Shown piece after piece: positions 1-6,106 of a stretch of DNA of 6,106 bases. The notes beneath the pieces were generated by a model that saw only the letters and a program-made list of their open reading frames with translations, was not told the origin of the DNA and did not search any database. Both the position numbers and the translations under genes were made by a program. Numbering within the stretch: position 1 is the stretch's first letter; each line of letters begins with the position of its first letter. Source of the stretch: Pseudomonadota bacterium (GTDB taxonomy: Bacteria > Pseudomonadota > Gammaproteobacteria > Burkholderiales > Sulfuricellaceae); contig JAJXTJ010000085.1 in assembly GCA_021783895.1 (NCBI GenBank), positions 1 to 6,106 of the forward strand, written 5' to 3'.

Positions 1-1
1 T

Positions 2-616
2 ACTATGCCGGCGCCGCTGGCCAACCGTTTTTCCCATTTCGAGGTCGAGGCCAATCTCGATGACTGGGTAACCTGGGCCTTCGCCCACAACATCGACGAA
101 CGGCTGATCGGCTTCCTGCGCTTCCGCCCCGAACTGCTGTTCGATTTCGACCCGGCGCACAACCCCGTCGCCTTCCCCAGTCCGCGTTCGTGGGAATTTG
201 CCCATCGCGCCCTGCAAAAGTTCGGCGACCATCCGGAGCTATTGCTGCCGACCCTGCAAGCCTGCGTCGGACCGGCAGCCGGGCTCGAACTCAACGCCTT
301 CATAGAAAATCTCGACCGCATGCCGGACCTGGACGCCATCCTGCGCGGCGAGGAGGTCGCCGTGCCGCGCGAAGTGGATCTCCAGTACGCCGTCGCCTCG
401 GCCCTGGTGGGTCGTGCGATCCGCGCCAGGGGCAGCCCCGGCGCACGTGTAATCCACGGCCACATCCTGGATTACGCCGGACGCTTTCCACTGCGCGAGA
501 TGGGCATCATGCTGGTTTCAGACATGCACCGCGCCATCGGCCAGAACCTGTTCGACGTACCGCAGTTTTCCAAATGGGCGAATGCCGTCTCCGATTTGAT
601 GCTGTACGAAATGTAA
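2..616 (+). CDS. MoxR-type AAA+ ATPase, C-terminal part (5' end outside the window)
   Basis: The reading frame is open to the left edge, so about 204 C-terminal residues are seen and the Walker A and B motifs lie outside. The fragment opens with MPAPLANRFSHFEV, the segment that in MoxR-like AAA+ proteins carries the conserved arginine of the LANRF motif at the end of the ATPase core. The helical lid follows, with the FLRFRPELLFDF and FPSPRSWEFAHRAL segments typical of the ATPases encoded beside HExxH/VWA proteins. The ATG at position 5 is an internal methionine and not the start. The family hydrolyses ATP as a hexameric ring in the cytoplasm and works with a VWA-domain partner; the next gene, 8 bp downstream, encodes exactly such a partner. 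The substrate cannot be read from this piece. The family assignment is fairly sure; a specific gene name is not justified. Confidence 0.85.
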   Translation, partial: TMPAPLANRFSHFEVEANLDDWVTWAFAHNIDERLIGFLRFRPELLFDFDPAHNPVAFPSPRSWEFAHRALQKFGDHPELLLPTLQACVGPAAGLELNAFIENLDRMPDLDAILRGEEVAVPREVDLQYAVASALVGRAIRARGSPGARVIHGHILDYAGRFPLREMGIMLVSDMHRAIGQNLFDVPQFSKWANAVSDLMLYEM

Positions 617-624
617 GGCTACCC

Positions 625-1872
625 ATGTCGGGCGTAGACATCGAAACCAAGCTGGCTGCGGCCCGCACCCGGCTGATTCTGGACAAGCCGTTCCTCGGCG
701 CTTTGGCGCTGCGTCTGCCGATGGTCGCCGCTGATCCGAAGTGGTGCCAGACCACCGCAACGGACGCCCGCAGCTTTTACTACAACCCTGACTACATCGA
801 CGCTCTGAGTCTGGAACAGGCCCAGTTCGTCCTCGCCCATGAGGCACTGCACTGCGCTCTGTCCCATTTCGCGCGGCGCCAACACCGAGTCAGGTGGCGT
901 TGGGATGTCGCCTGCGACCATGCCATCAACCCGCTCCTGGTCAAGGACGGCCTCAAGCCGCCACCCGGCGCGCTGGTGCTGGACAGCTTCGAGGGCATGA
1001 CGGCGGAGGAAATCTACCCCTGCATCGCCGAAAACAACACTGACCAACCGATGGATCAGCACATCTATGACGCCCCGGACAGCGACCCGCAAAGCAGCGG
1101 CCAGCAGCAAGGCGACGAGCAGCGCAACGGCGGCCAGGGAAAAACACCGCAGCAGGAAAAAACCGGGACGGGCGGAAACCGGGAAGGCGCACAACAGGAT
1201 GGACTGAATGGCGCACCTCAGCCGCGCCCGTTGACGAGCGGGGAGCGCGAGGCTCTTGCCGCGCAGTGGCAACAGCGCCTCGCTGGCGCTGCCCAGCAGG
1301 CGCAACAGGCCGGCAAACTGGGCGGACTGCTGGCGCGCATGGTGAGCGAACTGTTGCAACCGAAACTACCCTGGCGTATGTTGCTGGCCCGCTACATGAC
1401 CCAGATTGCAAGGGATGATTACAGCTATATGCGCCCTTCGCGCCGCGAGGGGCAGATGATCCTGCCCTCCCTGAGGAGCTCCCAGGCGGATATCGTGGTC
1501 GCAATCGACACCAGCGGCTCGATCAACAGCGTGGAATTGAATGAGTTTCTGGCCGAGATCGACGCTCTCAAAGGCCAGTTGCGGGCTTGGGTCACCCTGC
1601 AAGCCTGCGACTCCGCCTTGGCCGAAGGGGGGCCATGGATATTCGAACCCTGGGAAGAATTCAAGCTGCCGAGGGAGTTTCAGGGCGGAGGCGGCACCGA
1701 CTTCCGACCGGTATTCGAATGGGTCGAGCAACAGGGACGATCGCCCGATTTGTTGCTTTATTTTACCGATGCCGAGGGCGACTTCCCCCCATCAGAACCT
1801 CATTACCCCGTAATCTGGCTGGTCAAAGGCAAGGCACCGGTGCCATGGGGACAACGCATCCAACTCAACTGA
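625..1872 (+). CDS. Metallopeptidase-like (HExxH) and VWA/MIDAS two-domain protein, partner of the MoxR ATPase
   Basis: The protein has 415 residues. The N-terminal domain (about 1-145) contains HEALH (H72, E73, H76), an HExxH zinc motif in the context typical of the DUF2201 N-terminal putative metallopeptidase domain, followed by WDVACDHAIN (93-102). Residues about 150-205 form a Gln/Gly-rich, probably disordered linker. The C-terminal domain (about 285-415) is VWA-like: DTSGS at 295-299 is the MIDAS DxSxS motif, T358 in GGGGTDF is the second MIDAS position, and D382 in FTDAEGD is the third. There is no signal peptide or membrane segment, so it should be cytoplasmic. I chose the ATG at 625 because AAGG (615-618) precedes it by 6 bases and the domain starts there; the same frame is open much further upstream but only under the ATPase gene. 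Such proteins work with the adjacent MoxR ATPase. Peptidase activity is inferred from the motif alone. Confidence 0.85.
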   Translation: MSGVDIETKLAAARTRLILDKPFLGALALRLPMVAADPKWCQTTATDARSFYYNPDYIDALSLEQAQFVLAHEALHCALSHFARRQHRVRWRWDVACDHAINPLLVKDGLKPPPGALVLDSFEGMTAEEIYPCIAENNTDQPMDQHIYDAPDSDPQSSGQQQGDEQRNGGQGKTPQQEKTGTGGNREGAQQDGLNGAPQPRPLTSGEREALAAQWQQRLAGAAQQAQQAGKLGGLLARMVSELLQPKLPWRMLLARYMTQIARDDYSYMRPSRREGQMILPSLRSSQADIVVAIDTSGSINSVELNEFLAEIDALKGQLRAWVTLQACDSALAEGGPWIFEPWEEFKLPREFQGGGGTDFRPVFEWVEQQGRSPDLLLYFTDAEGDFPPSEPHYPVIWLVKGKAPVPWGQRIQLN

Positions 1873-1880
1873 TCGATTCC

Positions 1881-3041
1881 ATGTCAGAACTCACCCCCGA
1901 AGACGCTCTGCGTCTCAACGTCCTCCTCGCCGGGGAAATCCAGGCGATCCGTATCGACGAATCCAACATGACGGTTCACGGCCTGACGCCGCGCGGCGAG
2001 GCTGCGGTCAAGCTGCACCCGATCGGGCGCAACGACCAATATCTGCGCCGGGTACGTGAACTGCTGGCGGGCCACGCCATCGGTTCGCCCGGTGGCTACC
2101 CGGTATATATCCAGCGCTGGACGCGGATGGGACAGGCACGCGACAAGGGACTGGATCGCCTGCTGCTGCTCGGCGAGCCCGAGGCGGTGGTATCGGTGGC
2201 CTATTCCAACGGCCTCACCGACGAATTGGCGCGTTGTGCCTGGTGGGCCATGCCGACCTCTGACAACGCCCGGCGCATGCTGGAAAGGGACGGTGTCGTT
2301 CGGGGAAAAATGGGCAAAATCCTGGCGGGTTACCTGATCGAACATCTGCCCTTCGAAAACGAACCCCATATCATCATCGACACCGTGCGGATCGTGCTCC
2401 AGTCAGGGTTGACCGATGCGCCTGCCCAACAGCGTCTGTGGAAGAGGGGGGCCAGCAACAATGCCTACTACATCGGCTTTCTCGAACGCATGCCGGACGA
2501 TCTGCCGGAAGTGCACACGCCACGCGCCGATAGTGAGACCCAGCGGACAAAACTGGCGCCGCTGATCGCGCAGGGCAACGCTTACGCCAGCCAACTGGAA
2601 CGGCTGTTATCCGGGCCGGGCCAAACTTTCCTCCAGACCAGCGAGGAAGTGTTGCGCCGCCCGGAAAACCAGGACGTAGTCGTCGCCCTGTTGAACGCGG
2701 TGACGAACTATTTTTCAGCGGTGCGGATGGGGATCGGCAACCATGGAGGCTCAGTCGAGGCGGCACTTGCCCATGCCGAAGCACTCTGCGCCAGCAACGA
2801 ACCGCCGGAGGAAATACGGAACCTGCTCAATGCGGTGCCGGGTTTGGCGGGAGAAATACGGGCGATGATCGCACTGGCCTGCATGGGCGCGGAAGTGATG
2901 ACACCGGTACTGGCGCTCACCACCGCCGCCGGCACCTTGATGCGTCAAAAGCTGGAGCCGGTGACCACCCCTATCCTGCAGCTGTTTGCCACACTCAGAG
3001 ACCAGCCTTTCACCGCTGCCACCCCAAGACGACGGCGCTAA
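1881..3041 (+). CDS. dsrS: DsrS-like cytoplasmic protein
   Basis: The protein has 386 residues, no signal peptide and no membrane helices. It is rich in short Leu/Ala helices and reads as an all-helical soluble protein. Conserved-looking blocks are LTPEDALRLNVLLA (4-17), IGSPGGYPVYIQRWTRMGQA (67-86), ARCAWWAMP (117-125) and MRQKLEPVTTPIL (354-366). I recognise the overall sequence as the family annotated 'sulfur reduction protein DsrS', the last gene of the dsr cluster in Allochromatium vinosum, where I recall a soluble protein linked to expression of the sulfur-oxidation (Dsr) enzymes; its biochemical role is not established. Here it is the third gene of a MoxR/VWA operon, 8 bp after the VWA stop. 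No Shine-Dalgarno sequence precedes the ATG at 1881, so translation probably depends on coupling. An in-frame ATG at 1845 would overlap the VWA gene and add 12 residues; it is less likely. The name is from memory of the family and not from a search. Confidence 0.65.
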   Translation: MSELTPEDALRLNVLLAGEIQAIRIDESNMTVHGLTPRGEAAVKLHPIGRNDQYLRRVRELLAGHAIGSPGGYPVYIQRWTRMGQARDKGLDRLLLLGEPEAVVSVAYSNGLTDELARCAWWAMPTSDNARRMLERDGVVRGKMGKILAGYLIEHLPFENEPHIIIDTVRIVLQSGLTDAPAQQRLWKRGASNNAYYIGFLERMPDDLPEVHTPRADSETQRTKLAPLIAQGNAYASQLERLLSGPGQTFLQTSEEVLRRPENQDVVVALLNAVTNYFSAVRMGIGNHGGSVEAALAHAEALCASNEPPEEIRNLLNAVPGLAGEIRAMIALACMGAEVMTPVLALTTAAGTLMRQKLEPVTTPILQLFATLRDQPFTAATPRRRR

Positions 3042-3078
3042 TTTCCGACCGCATTCAGCCGTCTGACTTTGATCAGAT

Positions 3079-3693
3079 TTAGTGCAGCCCGGAAATATAT
3101 TCCGCCACGGCTTTCATGTCCTGGTCGGACATTTTCATGGTGACCATCTCCATCATCTTGAGAGGGTCGTTGGCACGTTCGCCGGAGCGGAAATTTTTCA
3201 GCTGGGTTTCTATATATTCGCCATGTTGGCTACCCAAGCGAGGGAACATCCCAGGGATGCCGGAACCGGTAGGGCCGTGGCAACCGCTACAGGCCGGCAC
3301 GCCCATCGCTGTAACACCGCCACGATAGATTTTTTCACCTTGCGCGGCCAGCATTTTGTCCTTGGCGGCGGACGGCGCCAGCTTTTGTCCGCCAAAATAG
3401 GCCGCCAGGTTCTTCGTGTCTTCCGGCGAAAGCGCCGCGACAATGCCCGTCATGATTGGATTTTTGCGTTCGCCCGATTTAAAGTTGGTCAGCTGCTTGT
3501 AAATGTATTCAGGATGCTGGGATGCCAGTCTCGGATAGATCGGAAGCAGGCTATTGCCATCCGCACCATGGCACGCAATGCAGACTGTATTGACGATCTG
3601 CTGAGCCTTCGCCGGATCAGCCACCGTTTCCGCGTTTACCCCTGATGCGGTCATCAACCCGACAACCGCTGCCATCACCATGGCTTGTTTCAT
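3079..3693 (-). CDS. Diheme cytochrome c4, periplasmic
   Basis: The protein has 204 residues, the usual size for cytochrome c4. An N-terminal signal peptide (about residues 1-21, MKQ, then a hydrophobic core ending SGVNA) predicts Sec export. Two similar halves each carry one c-type heme site: CIACH (C38, C41, H42) and CSGCH (C135, C138, H139). Met81 in NPIMTG is the likely axial ligand of the first heme; Met180 or Met181 in PLKMMEM serves the second. The repeats PRLASQHPEYIYKQL and PRLGSQHGEYIETQL show the internal duplication. Cytochrome c4 shuttles electrons in the periplasm, usually between the bc1 complex and terminal oxidases. The ATG at 3693 is preferred over the GTG at 3696, with AAGGGG six bases upstream as ribosome binding site. 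It converges with dsrS and diverges from engB, a cytochrome c4/engB pairing also known in Pseudomonas. Confidence 0.93.
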   Translation of the reverse strand: MKQAMVMAAVVGLMTASGVNAETVADPAKAQQIVNTVCIACHGADGNSLLPIYPRLASQHPEYIYKQLTNFKSGERKNPIMTGIVAALSPEDTKNLAAYFGGQKLAPSAAKDKMLAAQGEKIYRGGVTAMGVPACSGCHGPTGSGIPGMFPRLGSQHGEYIETQLKNFRSGERANDPLKMMEMVTMKMSDQDMKAVAEYISGLH

Positions 3694-3791
3694 CACCTAC
3701 CCCTTAAAAAACCGTTGCATGAATTCGAAAAAAATAACATGGCATTCTATATCAAGAATGCCTTATCATGCCAGACTGAAAAAGGAACAAT
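3694..3791. promoter_or_regulatory. Divergent promoter region between cytochrome c4 and engB
   Basis: This 98-bp AT-rich gap must hold the starts of both divergent transcripts. For engB, TATCAT (3764-3769) is a possible -10 box with no convincing -35. For the cytochrome gene, TAGAAT (minus strand, 3749-3744) is a possible -10, and TTGATA (minus strand, 3755-3750) resembles a -35 but has no -10 at proper spacing. The individual boxes are weak; the region's role is inferred from gene orientation. Ribosome binding sites lie at AAGGGG (minus strand, about 3705-3700) and AAAGGA (3781-3786). Confidence 0.5.
3741..3762. repeat. Perfect 8-bp inverted repeat in the divergent promoter region
   Basis: GGCATTCT (3741-3748) and AGAATGCC (3755-3762) are exact inverted copies separated by six bases, ATATCA. 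The arms and spacing fit either a dimeric regulator's operator or a small hairpin in one of the leader transcripts. It overlaps the possible -10 of the cytochrome gene and sits just upstream of the possible engB -10, so a bound protein could affect both genes. No regulator family is recognised from the sequence. Confidence 0.5.
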
Positions 3792-4418
3792 ATGGCATTA
3801 TTTCAAGAAGCACAGTTTTTTATCTCGGCGGACAAACTCACCGACCTGCCACCGCCCAACGGCATCGAGATTGCCTTCGCGGGCCGCTCCAATTCTGGCA
3901 AATCCAGTGCAATCAATACGTTGGCAAACCGCAACCGTCTCGCTTTTGTCAGCAAAACACCGGGGCGCACCCAGTTGATTAATTTTTTTAGCCTCGGCAA
4001 CGACCACTTTCTTGTCGACCTTCCTGGCTACGGCTACGCCAAGGTGCCCGAGGCCATGCGCGTGCATTGGCAGAGCGTGCTGAGCCGCTATCTGATGGAG
4101 CGGGAATCTCTGTACGGGCTGGTGCTGATCATGGATGCCCGCCACCCGCTTACCCCGCTGGACCACCAAATGCTCAACTGGTTTATCCCCACCTGCAAAC
4201 CGGTGCATATCCTGCTCACCAAGGCGGACAAGCTCAGCAAGCAGCGAGCTACGACCACTCTGCGCGCCGTTCGGGCGGAACTAGAACGCACTTACCCAAA
4301 CAGCACGGTTCAACTTTTTTCCAGCCTGAAACGCATCGGTCTTGACGAGGCGGAAGCGATCATAGGGAAATGGCTGTCCACCTCCCAGAAGGATGTGGGG
4401 GCCGTGGTTGCGCATTGA
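3792..4418 (+). CDS. engB: Ribosome biogenesis GTPase EngB (YihA/YsxC)
   Basis: The protein has 208 residues, matching the usual 195-215 of EngB. All G-protein motifs are visible: G1 P-loop GRSNSGKSS (31-39), the switch I segment [12 protein letters not shown] (55-66) with the G2 threonine, G3 DLPG (76-79) within [11 protein letters not shown]4 TKAD (143-146) and G5 SSLK (177-180). EngB is a cytoplasmic, usually essential GTPase needed for late assembly of the 50S ribosomal subunit. The ATG at 3792 has a good Shine-Dalgarno sequence, AAAGGA, five bases upstream, and the [13 protein letters not shown] start is typical of the family. It diverges from the cytochrome c4 gene. Downstream, its 3' end faces the 3' end of a minus-strand small RNA candidate, and no terminator with a U-tract for engB itself is seen. 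Identification is secure. Confidence 0.97.
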   Translation: MALFQEAQFFISADKLTDLPPPNGIEIAFAGRSNSGKSSAINTLANRNRLAFVSKTPGRTQLINFFSLGNDHFLVDLPGYGYAKVPEAMRVHWQSVLSRYLMERESLYGLVLIMDARHPLTPLDHQMLNWFIPTCKPVHILLTKADKLSKQRATTTLRAVRAELERTYPNSTVQLFSSLKRIGLDEAEAIIGKWLSTSQKDVGAVVAH

Positions 4419-4448
4419 CGCAATCTGGTGACATTGGTAGTCTTAACT

Positions 4449-4490
4449 AAAATAAAAACCCCCCGGATAAAGGGGAGTAAACCCGGGGGG
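4449..4490 (-). terminator. Rho-independent terminator of the small RNA
   Basis: On the minus strand CCCCCCGG (4490-4483) pairs perfectly with CCGGGGGG (4466-4459) across a 16-base loop, followed directly by TTTTTATTTT (4458-4449). An all-GC 8-bp stem with an immediate U-tract is a textbook intrinsic terminator. On the plus strand the same stem is followed by CGAAACG, so it would not terminate engB efficiently. This asymmetry is the main reason for placing the small RNA on the minus strand. Confidence 0.85.
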
Positions 4491-4592
4491 CGAAACGCCT
4501 TAATAGGGGATTAAGGCACCCGCTCAGGGAGGAAAAGCGGGGGACGAAAGGTCATCATCCATATGCTCAGAGTGGAAAGGCTTGAATAAAGT
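4449..4592 (-). ncRNA. Candidate small RNA with three C-rich (anti-Shine-Dalgarno) hairpin loops
   Basis: Read on the minus strand, this segment holds three consecutive hairpins. The first pairs CCCGCU with AGCGGG (4541-4536 with 4524-4519) around an 11-base loop, UUUCCUCCCUG, containing CCUCC, the exact anti-Shine-Dalgarno core of 16S rRNA. The second is a perfect 8-bp stem (4517-4510 with 4504-4497) with loop CCCCU. The third is an 8-bp GC stem (4490-4483 with 4466-4459) whose loop contains CUCCCC and which is followed at once by a U-tract. The 3' end is therefore well placed; the 5' end is uncertain. A -10-like TATAAG (4604-4599) would start the RNA near 4592, about 144 nt long, but no good -35 is seen. 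From memory this resembles the Rfam family 'Betaproteobacteria toxic small RNA', found in a screen for DNA toxic to E. coli. A likely mode of action is blocking ribosome binding sites of target mRNAs. The family name and function are unverified. Confidence 0.75.
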
Positions 4593-4598
4593 TCCGCG

Positions 4599-4604
4599 CT
4601 TATA
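4599..4604 (-). promoter_or_regulatory. Possible -10 box of the small RNA
   Basis: TATAAG on the minus strand matches five of six bases of the sigma-70 -10 consensus and lies about 60 bases upstream of the first C-rich hairpin. The sequences 16-18 bases further upstream (TAGTGG, AGTGGA, GTGGAA) do not resemble a -35 box, so this is tentative; a start further upstream is possible. Confidence 0.3.
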
Positions 4605-4612
4605 CATGGATT

Positions 4613-4642
4613 TTGGCATTTTCCACTACCTATACAGATACA
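4613..4642 (+). promoter_or_regulatory. Possible hemB promoter
   Basis: TTGGCA (4613-4618) matches five of six -35 consensus bases. At 18-bp spacing GATACA (4637-4642) is a weak -10. TATACA (4631-4636) is a better -10 hexamer but lies only 12 bp from the -35. A start near 4650 would give hemB a leader of about 45 bases, with the Shine-Dalgarno AGGA at 4684-4687. The call rests on the hexamers and their position in the gap before hemB. Confidence 0.3.
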
Positions 4643-4691
4643 CCACATAATGAGACCGTGCGACCTGCGGACTCCATCCAAACAGGACTAG

Positions 4692-5699
<1,008 letters not shown>

Positions 5700-5702
5700 A
5701 TG

Positions 5703-5766
5703 GGGTGATGGGGAATGAGTGATGAAAATCTTTTGACCATCGCTCATTCCTCCTTACCCATCACCC
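5703..5766. repeat. Long two-part palindrome downstream of hemB
   Basis: An outer perfect 9-bp stem pairs GGGTGATGG (5703-5711) with CCATCACCC (5758-5766). Directly inside it, GGAATGAGTGATG (5712-5724) pairs with CATCGCTCATTCC (5738-5750) through 13 pairs including one G.T wobble, around a 13-base loop. A 7-base bulge (5751-5757) separates the stems on one side. The structure sits between the convergent ends of hemB and the next gene and could cap both transcripts, but neither strand shows a U-tract, so a standard intrinsic terminator is not supported. The recurring GTGATGGG words suggest a REP-like intergenic repeat. Confidence 0.7.
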
Positions 5767-5785
5767 TCTTGAAAACATAAGGGCA

Positions 5786-6106
5786 TCATCTTTCTTCAAG
5801 CAAGGCCTCGACTTGCTTGGCCTGTGCGCGCGCATTTTTTTCAGCATGTGCGCGCGGAATTTGGCGTATATCCGCCGTGGCAAAAACCGTAACATTAATT
5901 TCTGCGAGGCCATCCAGCAAGGTGAAGACGGGAAATGAGCGCTCCTCACCCCCGAAATGGAGACGTTTTTCGCCGCTTTTGTAGGACACCCGCCTGTCCA
6001 GTAGAAACAATTCCACCTCCTTGGCGCTATCCGTGAACAACTGCAGGTTAATGTCCGAGTGGCGGGTCGCCGTGCCATTCAAAACCGAACCGGTAAGATA
6101 AGGATG
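5786..6106 (-). CDS. Nucleotidyltransferase-like protein, C-terminal part (5' end outside the window)
   Basis: The frame is open to the right edge, giving 106 C-terminal residues and ending in TGA at 5788-5786; the TTG at 6082 is an internal codon and not the start. The fragment begins HPYLTGSVLNGTATRHSDIN. The Gly-Ser followed ten residues later by SDIN matches the hG[GS]x(9-13)DhD pattern of the pol-beta-like nucleotidyltransferase superfamily, with Asn in place of the second acidic residue. A later strand, AEINVTVF, could hold the third acidic position (Glu). The C-terminus is a charged helix rich in Ala, Lys, Glu and Arg. No specific family or substrate is recognised. If the N-to-D change matters, it could be a non-catalytic member. 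It is convergent with hemB. An overlapping minus-strand frame of similar length is read as a shadow because it lacks any recognisable motif. Confidence 0.6.
   Translation of the reverse strand, partial: HPYLTGSVLNGTATRHSDINLQLFTDSAKEVELFLLDRRVSYKSGEKRLHFGGEERSFPVFTLLDGLAEINVTVFATADIRQIPRAHAEKNARAQAKQVEALLEER

Noticed and set aside
190..624. Upstream extension of the VWA-protein frame, which is open from position 190
   Set aside because: It overlaps the ATPase gene out of frame, reads as an Arg/Pro/Gly-rich shadow translation, and the ATG at 625 has its own ribosome binding site and starts the recognisable domain.
619..1359. Minus-strand open frame of 246 codons opposite the VWA gene
   Set aside because: It is antisense to a well-supported gene with clear motifs and shows no recognisable domain; long shadow frames are common in GC-rich coding DNA.
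3042..3078. Terminator between convergent dsrS and cytochrome c4
   Set aside because: Only a 5-bp stem (TCTGA/TCAGA on the minus strand) is visible, with no U-tract on either strand.
3082..3645. Plus-strand open frame of 187 codons opposite cytochrome c4
   Set aside because: It lies antisense to a gene with a signal peptide and two CxxCH motifs, and its translation has no domain signature.
4524..4562. Twelve-codon minus-strand frame (MDDDLSSPAFPP) inside the small RNA candidate
   Set aside because: There is no ribosome binding site before the ATG, and the end of the frame coincides with the structured CCUCC hairpin. It could be revisited if relatives conserve it.
4563..4589. Eight-codon plus-strand frame (MLRVERLE) upstream of hemB as a leader peptide
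   Set aside because: The nearest AAAGG is too far from the ATG, no attenuator structure follows, and the peptide shows no codon bias suggesting attenuation.
5761..6078. Minus-strand open frame of 105 codons overlapping the nucleotidyltransferase-like fragment
   Set aside because: Its translation is Arg/Cys/Pro-rich without motif, while the other frame shows GS-x10-D and regular hydrophobic strands and stays open to the window edge.

Overview
The window looks like a piece of a betaproteobacterial chromosome. The diheme cytochrome c4 - engB - hemB neighbourhood, the Mg-type HemB and a DsrS-like protein together suggest a Nitrosomonadales-type organism, possibly a sulfur or iron oxidiser. That placement is inferred from gene content and was not tested. 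There are seven protein genes, two of them cut by the window edges, plus one well-supported small RNA candidate. No insertion sequence, CRISPR array, tRNA or rRNA was seen.

Region 1 (1-3041, + strand) is a tight three-gene operon: the C-terminal part of a MoxR-type AAA+ ATPase, a protein combining an HExxH metallopeptidase-like domain with a C-terminal VWA/MIDAS domain, and a protein I recognise as DsrS-like. Both junctions are 8 bp. A AAA+ ATPase with a VWA partner is the classic layout of ATP-driven metal-insertion or remodelling machines (CbbQ/CbbO, NorQ/NorD, RavA/ViaA), so DsrS may be a substrate or cofactor of such a machine.

Region 2 (3042-4418) holds a minus-strand periplasmic diheme cytochrome c4, convergent with dsrS, and a divergent engB (GTPase for 50S ribosome assembly). 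They share a 98-bp intergenic region with a perfect 8-bp inverted repeat.

Region 3 (4419-4694) is the most unusual part. Between engB and hemB lie three consecutive hairpins whose minus-strand transcript would end in a textbook Rho-independent terminator. All three loops would be C-rich, and one contains CCUCC, the exact anti-Shine-Dalgarno core. I read this as a minus-strand small RNA convergent with engB, the same orientation in which Spot 42 of enterics faces engB (yihA). It resembles what I recall of the 'Betaproteobacteria toxic small RNA' family.

Region 4 (4695-6106) holds hemB (porphobilinogen synthase, metal site without the zinc cysteines), a long two-part palindrome, and the C-terminal end of a minus-strand nucleotidyltransferase-like gene that runs off the right edge. 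HemB supplies the tetrapyrrole precursor for heme, which the nearby cytochrome c4 needs; EngB and the putative anti-Shine-Dalgarno RNA both relate to ribosome function.
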